A stretch of 64,000 nucleotides of DNA, from contig JACJXR010000002.1 of the NCBI GenBank assembly GCA_020636505.1, positions 310,001 through 374,000 on the forward strand, given 5' to 3'. Below the pieces are notes generated by a model. The model was not told the DNA's origin. It worked only from the letters and a program-made list of their open reading frames with translations, and ran no database searches. The position numbers and the translations under genes are program-made. Source of the stretch: Chitinophagales bacterium (GTDB lineage: Bacteria > Bacteroidota > Bacteroidia > Chitinophagales > Chitinophagaceae). Below, piece after piece: positions 40,391 to 48,701 of the stretch (its first letter is position 1; each line of letters opens with the position of its first letter).

Positions 40391-42982
40391 ATGCGAAAAG
40401 TTTTACTTGCGGCATCCGCCTTTTTTATTTTAAATATATCCAACGCTCAACCTTGGCTTGAGAGCTTTAGTGGGCAAAGCACCATCAACATCAAAGATGT
40501 GATGGATGCCTACGAAAAGAAAACAGCGCAAAGAAACGATGAGGATAAGATTGGAGAAGAAGCTTTGGAAGGCAAAGACTACCATTATAACAGGTGGCTT
40601 TGGTATCACCAAAATCGTGTTGACGAGAACGGCAACCTTATGTCTCCTTTGAAGACATGGTTGGAAGTGCAGAAGATGAAACAAACTTACAGCAACCGAG
40701 CTTCTTCGAAGACTACATCCGTCAACGTAAACTGGACATTTCACGGACCAACCAACCCGCTTGGTGAGAACAAAGGCATTGGACGAATCAATGTAATAGA
40801 ATTCCACCCTACCGACACCAATACCTATATTATAGGTTCTGCCGGCGGTGGTATGTGGCGTACCACCGATGATGGTGTTACGTGGAAAGTATTGGACGAC
40901 TTCTTGCCTGTACTCGGCGTATCGGATATCGACTACAACCATCAGAACCCCAATACCATTTATGTATGTACGGGTGACAGGGATGCTAATGACAACTTCA
41001 GTGTAGGTGTGTTGAAAAGCACAGACGGCGGTGCCACTTGGAACCAAACAGGTTTCAAGTACAGCTTTGCAACAACAAAGAAGACAGCACAAATGCTGAT
41101 CAACCCGTTGGACACCAACTCGCTTACTTTGGCAACAAGCGACGGTATTTACAAATCTTATAATGGTGCTGCAACATGGTCGCTGCAACAAGGTGGTGAT
41201 TTCCGTCAATTGCTTTATTGTCCATCGGATACCAGCATAATATTAGCGGCAGGCTTTTCAACAGGAAGTTGGGAAGTACACCGCTCTGCCGATGGTGGTA
41301 AAACTTGGCAAGAGGTATCAAATTTCCCTACAATAGTAAGGTTTGAAATGGCGGTAACGCCGGCAAACCCCGCCATCGTAAAAGTAATTACTGCAAATAC
41401 AGATTACGGAATGGAAGGTTTTTACAACTCAACAGACACCGGAAAAACCTTTACCAAAATATTTGACGACAATGGTTGTAAAAACAATATACTGGATAAC
41501 GAACCACGAGGTAATACTTGTGGCGGACAAGGTTGGTACGATATTTCTGTAGCCATAAGCCCTGTTGACCCGAACCTTGTAATAGTAGGCGGTGTCAACA
41601 CATGGTTCTCTACCAACGGCGGTACAAGTTGGACACAAGCCAACCAGTGGAAAAACCAAGTTACAGGTGTTACACTGGTACATGCCGACAAACATTGTCA
41701 CAAGTTTAACCCATTGAGACCGGGTGTATTGTACGAGTGCAATGACGGAGGGATTTTCAAAACTCTAAGCCCCAACAGCAAAAACGGCATATGGAATGAT
41801 TTGACCGAAGGTTTGGGCATTACACAGTTTTACAGAAATGCCGTTTCAGGTGGTGCAAGCTTTGTATTGGGCGGTGCGCAAGATAATGGCACGAAAATGT
41901 TGGTGGGTGGCACTTCCATGCATATGACCGGTGCCGATGGAATGGATTGCCAAATAAATCCATCCGACAGCAACAACTTCTACACTTCGCAACAATACGG
42001 CGAGCTTAGAAGAACAACAGACGGCGGTGCCAAATTCACAGATATACAAAACAATATTCCGAATAAAGGCAACGGTGCATGGATAACCCCATTCGTGATA
42101 TTACCGAGCAACCACAATGCTTTAATCGCAGGATATGACACACTGTTCTATACCACAAACCAAGGTGATAGCTGGATAGATTTGCCAGGGGCCATGTTTG
42201 GCAATGTAGATAGAATAGCCCTTACACCACTCGACCCTCAGGTAATAGTAGTTAACGTTAATAGCTCCATCAGGTACACCTTTGATTTCGGGAACAAATG
42301 GACCACAGCACCGACAGGTATCAGCGGTAAGGTTTCTGATATAGCCATCGACCCAATCAACAAAAATAAACTTTGGCTGACTATACAAAGCTATACAGGT
42401 GATAAAGTCGCCACATATATGATGGACAATACTCAGAAATGGGAAAAGCAGAATGCAAATCTACCTGAGGTCCCTGTCAACTGCATCGCCTTTGACGAGA
42501 TAAACAAAACAATGTACATCGGTACAGACCTAGGTGTATACTATAGAGAGTTTCACGATACCAATTGGACCTACTTCAACAACACCACACTACCAAATGT
42601 AGAAGTGATAGACTTGGGCATCAACTATACCACAGGTGAAATATGGGCAGCCACTTATGGCCGTGGCATGTGGAGTTCTCCATTGCACAAATCAACTTTA
42701 AGTGTTGAGACTATTGCCCCACTCGCAGAAGGTGTAGTAACCGTTATACCAAACCCTAATACAGGAACATTCAACATCAAGACAAACAATGCAGAATTGA
42801 CCGGCAAACACGTTACCGTACAAGTGGTAAGCATGACGGGCGCTGTTGCTTTCAAAAACAATATTTTGGTAGGAGACAACGGATATTCGAAGGTAAATGC
42901 AGACTTACCGAGAGGTGTTTATATCGTTGAGGTGATAAAGGATAATATTCCTTTTGCGAAAACGAAAATGTTGATTCAGTAG
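40391..42982 (+). CDS. T9SS type A cargo with sortilin/sialidase-like propeller
   Basis: An 863-residue secreted protein (signal MRKVLLAASAFFILNISNA). After a ~90-residue N-terminal helical segment with W-L-W-Y-H-Q-N comes a long beta-propeller with repeated Asp boxes, e.g. S-T-D-G-G-A-T-W, S-A-D-G-G-K-T-W and T-T-N-Q-G-D-S-W, as in sortilin/VPS10 and BNR proteins. The last ~80 residues are a type A T9SS signal (V-I-P-N-P-N-T-G-T-F-N-I and G-V-Y-I-V-E-V). No sialidase Arg triad is evident, so a binding role is likelier than catalysis. It has a close paralogue at 56138-58768 on the other strand. Confidence 0.85.
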   Translation: MRKVLLAASAFFILNISNAQPWLESFSGQSTINIKDVMDAYEKKTAQRNDEDKIGEEALEGKDYHYNRWLWYHQNRVDENGNLMSPLKTWLEVQKMKQTYSNRASSKTTSVNVNWTFHGPTNPLGENKGIGRINVIEFHPTDTNTYIIGSAGGGMWRTTDDGVTWKVLDDFLPVLGVSDIDYNHQNPNTIYVCTGDRDANDNFSVGVLKSTDGGATWNQTGFKYSFATTKKTAQMLINPLDTNSLTLATSDGIYKSYNGAATWSLQQGGDFRQLLYCPSDTSIILAAGFSTGSWEVHRSADGGKTWQEVSNFPTIVRFEMAVTPANPAIVKVITANTDYGMEGFYNSTDTGKTFTKIFDDNGCKNNILDNEPRGNTCGGQGWYDISVAISPVDPNLVIVGGVNTWFSTNGGTSWTQANQWKNQVTGVTLVHADKHCHKFNPLRPGVLYECNDGGIFKTLSPNSKNGIWNDLTEGLGITQFYRNAVSGGASFVLGGAQDNGTKMLVGGTSMHMTGADGMDCQINPSDSNNFYTSQQYGELRRTTDGGAKFTDIQNNIPNKGNGAWITPFVILPSNHNALIAGYDTLFYTTNQGDSWIDLPGAMFGNVDRIALTPLDPQVIVVNVNSSIRYTFDFGNKWTTAPTGISGKVSDIAIDPINKNKLWLTIQSYTGDKVATYMMDNTQKWEKQNANLPEVPVNCIAFDEINKTMYIGTDLGVYYREFHDTNWTYFNNTTLPNVEVIDLGINYTTGEIWAATYGRGMWSSPLHKSTLSVETIAPLAEGVVTVIPNPNTGTFNIKTNNAELTGKHVTVQVVSMTGAVAFKNNILVGDNGYSKVNADLPRGVYIVEVIKDNIPFAKTKMLIQ

Positions 42983-42997
42983 AAAACAATAATCATA

Positions 42998-43038
42998 CAT
43001 AAATAAAAAAGGGAGCAACGCTCCCTTTTTTATTTATG
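42998..43038. terminator. Bidirectional terminator, 19-bp arms
   Basis: CATAAATAAAAAAGGGAGC and its exact complement are separated by AAC. The recN stop codon (43034-43036) lies inside the right arm. Confidence 0.9.
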
Positions 43039-44695
43039 ATGTAACAAGCTCTTTTGCGTTTTGCATTGCGGCATCTCCGGGTTGTTCTCCACCTATCATC
43101 TTGGCAATCGCGGTGACTCTTTCTTCGTCTGACAAAATCCTCAATCGTGTTTTAATACTGCCTGACGTGTCCGCCTCTTTGTATACGAACATATGTGTAT
43201 CAGCCTTGGCGGCCACTTGCGGCTGATGCGTGATACATATCACTTGATGATAGCCTGCAAGACCTTTCAACAGTATGCCCACTTGTTTGGCTGCCTCTCC
43301 CGATATACCTGTATCCACTTCATCGAATATAAGCGTTGGCAAATGCATAGCCTTAGCCGTAAGCGATTTGATGCACAGCATGATACGACTCATCTCCCCA
43401 CCTGATGCAGCCTTATGTATCGGTAATGGTCTACCGCTATTGTTGGCATCGAAGTAAAATTGAATTTCGTCCATACCCATTACATTGGGTGTTTCCTGCT
43501 TTTCGAACTCTACGGTAAACAGCGCATTGGGCATACCAACTAGCGCCAACAGTTTGTTCACTTCTTTCGCAAATACCAATGCTTGCTTTTGCCTCTTTTG
43601 CGAAAGGGTTGCGGCAACCTCATTAAGCTTCTTATAGATGTCTGCTTGCTCTTTTTCTTTTTTGTTTATGGTATCATCCAGATCGAGGCTGTCTTTCAAC
43701 TCCTCCTCCAATTGTTCTTGTATCGCCAACAACTCAGCCGTAGTTTGTACACCATGCTTCTTTAACAACTTGTAGCCTGCATCCAAACGCTCTTGCATCA
43801 GTTGCAGTTGCTCTTCATCCACACTTACACCTCCTGACGCTCCTTCCAACTCGGCTACTATATCTTTCAGTTCTATATAAACAGAATTGACCCTTGAAGC
43901 CAAAGGCCCTACTCCATCCATCATAGTTCCCACTTCATCCAACTGCTGCGCTATACGCTTGATGCTTCCTACCAATGGTTGCTCACCTTGGTCCAGATTA
44001 TGAATAGCATCTTGCAACACTTGTATGATATGCTCTGCATTGCTAAGTTTTTTGAGCTGCTTATCGGATTCTTCCAGCTCATCGTTCTTCAAAGCAACCT
44101 CCTGCAATTCATCTAGCAAGAACTGTTTGTAATCGGCCTCCTTTTGCCAATCCGCCTTCTTCGATTTCAGTTCATTCAGCTCCTTCGTGAGTTTTGAGTA
44201 TTTATTGTATTCTGTTCCGTACTCTTTTCTCAGTTCGGCATTGCCTGCAACGGCATCCAACACATCCATTTGGAAATGACTGCTGTCCAACGCAAGATGG
44301 TCGAACTGCTGATGAAGGTCCACCAAATAAGAAGTAAGCTCATTCAACTCATTCAACCTGACAGGTGTATCGTTGACAAACGCTCTTGACTTGCCGCTTG
44401 TATTTATCTCCCTGCGAATGATGCATAGTTTATCGTCATCAAGATCGGCATTTTTCAAAGCCTGTCTGAAAGCGGCATAGTCCGTAACATCGAACACTGC
44501 CTCCACTATGCACTTCTCATCCTTGTTTATAAGTACAGAAGTGTCTGCCCTATCCCCCAATATGAGAGACAAAGCCCCTAAAATGATACTTTTACCGGCT
44601 CCGGTCTCACCGGTAACGATATTCAGCCCCTCAGCCGGAATAACCTCCAGCTTGTCTATGATCGCGTAATTGTTGATGGACAGTTTCTGTAACAT
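43034..44695 (-). CDS. recN: DNA repair protein RecN
   Basis: A 553-residue SMC-like ATPase for double-strand break repair. Walker A is G-E-T-G-A-G-K-S-I (about 31-39); a coiled-coil arm spans about 150-360 with a central hinge-like part. The C-terminal half has the signature A-S-G-G-E-M-S-R-I-M-L (about 427) and Walker B L-I-F-D-E-V-D-T-G-I-S-G, then V-I-C-I-T-H-Q-P-Q-V-A. The frame is open far upstream, but M-L-Q-K-L-S-I-N-N-Y-A at 44695 is the true start. It has its own TATTTTTG promoter box. Confidence 0.94.
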   Translation of the reverse strand: MLQKLSINNYAIIDKLEVIPAEGLNIVTGETGAGKSIILGALSLILGDRADTSVLINKDEKCIVEAVFDVTDYAAFRQALKNADLDDDKLCIIRREINTSGKSRAFVNDTPVRLNELNELTSYLVDLHQQFDHLALDSSHFQMDVLDAVAGNAELRKEYGTEYNKYSKLTKELNELKSKKADWQKEADYKQFLLDELQEVALKNDELEESDKQLKKLSNAEHIIQVLQDAIHNLDQGEQPLVGSIKRIAQQLDEVGTMMDGVGPLASRVNSVYIELKDIVAELEGASGGVSVDEEQLQLMQERLDAGYKLLKKHGVQTTAELLAIQEQLEEELKDSLDLDDTINKKEKEQADIYKKLNEVAATLSQKRQKQALVFAKEVNKLLALVGMPNALFTVEFEKQETPNVMGMDEIQFYFDANNSGRPLPIHKAASGGEMSRIMLCIKSLTAKAMHLPTLIFDEVDTGISGEAAKQVGILLKGLAGYHQVICITHQPQVAAKADTHMFVYKEADTSGSIKTRLRILSDEERVTAIAKMIGGEQPGDAAMQNAKELVTS

Positions 44696-44708
44696 ATATG
44701 CAGCCGTA

Positions 44709-44716
44709 CAAAAATA
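44709..44716 (-). promoter_or_regulatory. recN -7 box (TATTTTTG)
   Basis: A perfect TAnnTTTG match with TTG about 21 bases upstream (44738-44740), 13 bases before the recN ATG, so the leader is under 12 bases. It supports the short recN start. Confidence 0.5.
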
Positions 44717-44767
44717 CGGAACTAAAGTTCCTAAAAACAACACTGAAAAAAGAGGCTTAACATTAGT

Positions 44768-44775
44768 TACTTTTG
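44768..44775 (+). promoter_or_regulatory. -7 box (TACTTTTG) four bases from the rlmI ATG
   Basis: A perfect TAnnTTTG match ends four bases before the ATG at 44780. With the start usually about four to seven bases after this box, transcription would begin at or near the A of the start codon. Confidence 0.45.
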
Positions 44776-44779
44776 CGCC

Positions 44780-45952
44780 ATGGTAAAATATTTTTTGCGT
44801 AAGAAAGTAGGTGGTAGAGTTGTCAACGGACACCCATGGGTGTTTGCCAATGAATTGGGCGACCAAGACGGCGAAGCGAAGGCAGGAGACATTGTGGAAG
44901 TATACTCTTACAACGGTTCTTTTATAGGAAAAGGATATTACAATCACGAGTCGCAAATAAGAATAAGGCTGCTCACACGTGACAAAGACGAACAAATAGA
45001 CAATGCTTTTTTCCATAAAAAGATAAAAGAAGCCTGGGAGTACCGACAAACATTGGGCTATGTGGAGAACTGCCGCCTAATATTCGGTGAGGCGGACGGC
45101 TTGCCTGCACTCATCATCGATAAGTTCAACGACTACTTCGTCATCCAGACATTGGCATTGGGCATAGACATTTGGAAAGGTGCCATTGTGGATGCATTGC
45201 AAAAAATATTCAAGCCTAAAGGCATATACGAGCGTAATGATGTACCCGTACGTGAACTGGAAGGATTGGAGCAGAAAAAAGGCTTTTTAACAGAGCCATT
45301 CGATACCAATATCATCATCAATGAAAACGGCCTGAAATTCCATGTCGATATTGAGAACGGCCAAAAAACAGGTTATTTCCTCGACCAACAAGACAATCGT
45401 CGTGAAATACGCAACATTGTAAAAGGAGCCAATGTGTTGGAAGCTTTTTGCTACACAGGCACATTCTCTCTACATGCGGCACATTATGGCGCAAAGTCTG
45501 TACTGGGACTGGACATATCGGAAAAAGCCGTAGCCACAGCAACATCCAATGCTGTATTGAACGGGCATGAGAATATTTGCAAGTTCGAAGCGGTAAATGC
45601 TTTCGATGCATTGAAAACATGGACCAAAGAAGGCAAAGAATACGATGTGGTGATGCTTGACCCTCCGGCATTCACAAAGAGCAGAGCCAACATTCAAAAA
45701 GCCATAACGGGATATAAGGAGATAAATCTACGCGGTATGAAATTGGTAAAACCGGGTGGTTTCTTGGTTACCGCCTCTTGTACAAACTTGGTACCTCCCG
45801 ACCTTTTTATCGAGATAATACAAATGGCAGCCAAAGATGCCAGACGTCAGCTAAGGCAGGTATCATGGCAAACACAAGCGGCAGACCACCCTATACTGTG
45901 GCATGTACCTACCACAGAGTACCTTAAGTTCCTTATTGTTCAGGTATTATAA
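44780..45952 (+). CDS. rlmI: 23S rRNA methyltransferase RlmI-like
   Basis: A 390-residue m5C RNA methyltransferase. It has an N-terminal PUA domain (G-H-P-W-V-F-A-N-E-L, about 17-26), the linking strands with I-F-G-E-A-D-G-L-P-A-L-I-I-D, then the Rossmann core: G-Q-K-T-G-Y-F-L-D-Q-Q-D-N-R, V-L-E-A-F-C-Y-T-G-T-F-S (motif I), L-D-P-P-A-F-T-K-S and the catalytic cysteine in T-A-S-C-T-N-L. It should methylate 23S rRNA C1962 (E. coli numbering) as its family does. The stop codon directly abuts that of the convergent tolC-like gene. The mRNA may be leaderless. Confidence 0.88.
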   Translation: MVKYFLRKKVGGRVVNGHPWVFANELGDQDGEAKAGDIVEVYSYNGSFIGKGYYNHESQIRIRLLTRDKDEQIDNAFFHKKIKEAWEYRQTLGYVENCRLIFGEADGLPALIIDKFNDYFVIQTLALGIDIWKGAIVDALQKIFKPKGIYERNDVPVRELEGLEQKKGFLTEPFDTNIIINENGLKFHVDIENGQKTGYFLDQQDNRREIRNIVKGANVLEAFCYTGTFSLHAAHYGAKSVLGLDISEKAVATATSNAVLNGHENICKFEAVNAFDALKTWTKEGKEYDVVMLDPPAFTKSRANIQKAITGYKEINLRGMKLVKPGGFLVTASCTNLVPPDLFIEIIQMAAKDARRQLRQVSWQTQAADHPILWHVPTTEYLKFLIVQVL

Positions 45953-47359
45953 TTAATTCAGTGTGCCAGCAGCCCAAAGAAGGCCTGCATAGCTTTTGTG
46001 CCACTTAACCTTTAGCTCCAACAGCTTTTGTTGTGCAGCCAATAATTTGGTTTCTCTGGAGTTGATGAGGAACAAATTGCTTTCGCCTACTTCGTAGCGT
46101 ATCATTTCGCCACGATACATGGTAGAGAAGTTATCATATGCTGATTGGTACAACTCTATCTGTTGTTGCAAGGCAAGCACTTCGTTATAATAGCTCTTTA
46201 CCTTGTTTTCAATCTGCAAGGCGGTATAATCACGGCTAAGCTCAGTCTCCTGCACTTTCAACTTGGCAGCTTTATAACCACCTCTTGCTTTGCGATATAG
46301 CAATGGCATATAAAAGTCCACACCGAGCTTATAGTTATTCTCAAGAAAAGGCATAGTCAAATCATTAGGGACATCATAGCCCTTGTTCAACACATTGGCA
46401 CCTACATCCAACTTTGGCAAGAAACTCTGAAACTGTAATCGACGTTCCGTTTCAAGGACATCTATCTTAAACCTCATTGCATCCAACTTCGGGTGCCTGC
46501 TTAGTGCATCTGTCAGTAACACTTCCAACGAAGGGATATTGCTGACACTGAAACTTCCTTCCAACACATCGCTATGCGGCACTACTCTATCAGACCATCG
46601 TGTTGGTGTACTGTTTTCCAACCACATATAATTGGCCAACTCCAAGCCTGCGTTTTGAAAGCTCACCCATGCTTCACTCTCCAACAATTGATAGGTTTGC
46701 AACTGAGTCTTGGCTTCGACGGTATCTATTGCGGGTCTGTTACCTTGCTCGTATTCCAGCTTCACCATTTTCAGTCGTTCTTTGTTCACACGAACAACAT
46801 CCTGATATATCTTATACGTGTTATACTCTTTTACCCAATTAAAGTATGTTGCTATAGATTCAAACAACGTATTGTTTACCACAAGCCTTCTTTCCGCATC
46901 GGTCATTTCTGCTACGGACTGTGCTTGCCTGAGGACGGTCCTTCTTTCGTCGAACAACAGACCATTCAACACAGATACATTAACTCCCGCATAACTTGTT
47001 TGCCCTAAAGTTGTTTCGGTAGTTACTCTATTGCCTATCACTTCTTCTGTACCTACTTTCAGGTCAACACCATACCATGTCGGGATTTTCAATTCAGGAT
47101 TCAAATAGCTGTAATATAGATTTCCTCCGAATGTTTTGCGGTCGAAGTTGGTCGACACGATCGGGTCGAATGCTCCTCTAGCTGCAGTAACCTTTGCATC
47201 GGATTGTTCAACCATCAAAGCTGCTTGTTTCACAACGGGGTGGTACTGTTTCACTATACTCACCAACTCGCTTTGAGACAAATACCACACACTGTCTTGC
47301 GCATGGGTTTGCAATGACAACAGCATAAACCATATGAACATCAACCTACTCAACATCAA
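45953..47359 (-). CDS. TolC-family outer-membrane efflux protein
   Basis: A 468-residue outer-membrane channel subunit with a signal peptide ending in T-H-A-Q. It has the two long helical repeats of the TolC fold, recognised by the heptad-like helices around 45-110, 145-250 and 270-440, and the L-A-R or P-x-L-Y turns (F-Y-M-P-L-L-Y-R-K-A-R-G). It forms the exit duct of the export system encoded by the two preceding genes; its start overlaps the fusion-protein stop by 4 bases (ATGA). Confidence 0.87.
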   Translation of the reverse strand: MMLSRLMFIWFMLLSLQTHAQDSVWYLSQSELVSIVKQYHPVVKQAALMVEQSDAKVTAARGAFDPIVSTNFDRKTFGGNLYYSYLNPELKIPTWYGVDLKVGTEEVIGNRVTTETTLGQTSYAGVNVSVLNGLLFDERRTVLRQAQSVAEMTDAERRLVVNNTLFESIATYFNWVKEYNTYKIYQDVVRVNKERLKMVKLEYEQGNRPAIDTVEAKTQLQTYQLLESEAWVSFQNAGLELANYMWLENSTPTRWSDRVVPHSDVLEGSFSVSNIPSLEVLLTDALSRHPKLDAMRFKIDVLETERRLQFQSFLPKLDVGANVLNKGYDVPNDLTMPFLENNYKLGVDFYMPLLYRKARGGYKAAKLKVQETELSRDYTALQIENKVKSYYNEVLALQQQIELYQSAYDNFSTMYRGEMIRYEVGESNLFLINSRETKLLAAQQKLLELKVKWHKSYAGLLWAAGTLN

Positions 47360-48690
47360 TATTTCACCTTTATCTTTTTATCTATGCCTTGTTCCTTTTT
47401 CTTCAACTCCTCTTGCTCAGCATAGTAATCCGGAGGGAACCCATTGATGTTCCTCCACAACTCATACCATATAGGCACATCCTTCAACAATATGATGGCA
47501 GATGCACCTGCACCCAATGTCAGCTCTTGTGGCCAAGCTTTCTCTCCGGGAATTTCTCTGACCAATATCCTGAACTTACCATTACTGCTTACCGTTCTTT
47601 CTATTGCCGCAACTTCGCCGGCAAATGTACCATACGATGCTTGCGGCCAGCCACTGAACACTATTGCAGGAAATCCGTCGAATAAGAACCGCACGTTCCT
47701 ACCAACAGACAGCAATGGTAGGTCCACGGGTCTAACATATATTTCCACAGCACGATCTATTTCCGCAGGCACTATCACCACAAGCTTCTCTCCGTCTTTC
47801 ACTATTTCGTTGATACCCGCTTTACTGGCTTTCACAACCTGGCCATCTTGCGGTGCTGTCAAAAAGTATTGCCCAGACCTTATGATGTAATTACTATACG
47901 TGTTATTGAGTTTGGAAAGCTCTCCACGTGCTTCTGCAACAGAACTTTGGGCTTCTGCTATCTCACTTTTTGCCTTGTAAATCTTCTCTGCATACTCTTG
48001 CTGCACTTGATTCAACTCCACCTTCGTATTGATGAATTTTATTTCGGTGCTCATTTTTTTGGCAACAGCGTCTTGATACTTTTGATTGCGTTGCTCCAAC
48101 TGCACTTTGGAAACAAGCCCACTATCCCTCATAATGCGTTGCCTGCGATACTGCTCCTCTGCAATCTCCAAATTGTTTTTTGCCGCCGCTGCTTCTATGC
48201 TATCACTCACCACTTTCAACCTCAGCTGTTGCATCTTCAAGTCCAAAGCCTTTTGCATGGTTACTATCTGTGCTTGCTTCGCAGCTATTTTGTCGTTGTA
48301 CGACTGTATTGAAAAGCCTTTAGCCTCCACCTGTTCTTTGGTGCGCTCCAACAATAGAGGGTCCAAATAATCGTCCTTGATCTCCGCCAACTGCACAATG
48401 GTATCTCCTGCCGTTACGTAATCACCCTCTTTCACATGCCATTTCACTATTCGCCCCGGGATTATAGAGTTCAACTCTTGAGGCCTTTGCTCTTGTCTCA
48501 ATGTTGTTACGCTACCCTTTGCACGAATATTCTGTGTCCATGGCAGAAAAAGCATTACCAGCAAAGCAATAAGTATTCCTATCAGCCACTTGCGTACATT
48601 ACTTTCCTTATCCACTCGATAAACGGCTGAAAAAGCATTCATCTGCTCTCCCTGCATCAATTCAGTCACTATGCGTCTTACTTCTTTCAT
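47356..48690 (-). CDS. HlyD-family membrane fusion protein
   Basis: A 444-residue periplasmic adaptor with one N-terminal membrane helix (about 34-52, K-W-L-I-G-I-L-I-A-L-L). A lipoyl-like half (I-V-K-W-H-V-K-E-G-D-Y-V-T-A-G-D-T-I) comes next, then a long coiled coil (about 110-270) and the second lipoyl half (A-P-Q-D-G-Q-V-V-K-A), and a beta-barrel domain. It bridges the ABC protein to the TolC-like duct. It is the middle gene of the operon, 11 bases from the ABC gene. Confidence 0.9.
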   Translation of the reverse strand: MKEVRRIVTELMQGEQMNAFSAVYRVDKESNVRKWLIGILIALLVMLFLPWTQNIRAKGSVTTLRQEQRPQELNSIIPGRIVKWHVKEGDYVTAGDTIVQLAEIKDDYLDPLLLERTKEQVEAKGFSIQSYNDKIAAKQAQIVTMQKALDLKMQQLRLKVVSDSIEAAAAKNNLEIAEEQYRRQRIMRDSGLVSKVQLEQRNQKYQDAVAKKMSTEIKFINTKVELNQVQQEYAEKIYKAKSEIAEAQSSVAEARGELSKLNNTYSNYIIRSGQYFLTAPQDGQVVKASKAGINEIVKDGEKLVVIVPAEIDRAVEIYVRPVDLPLLSVGRNVRFLFDGFPAIVFSGWPQASYGTFAGEVAAIERTVSSNGKFRILVREIPGEKAWPQELTLGAGASAIILLKDVPIWYELWRNINGFPPDYYAEQEELKKKEQGIDKKIKVKY

Positions 48691-48701
48691 AATGCAGTCG
48701 T

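Noticed and set aside
44696..45049. Extended open frame upstream of recN
   Set aside because: It overlaps the divergent rlmI gene, has no domain, and contains the recN promoter box. RecN proteins start at M-L-x-x-L-x-I.
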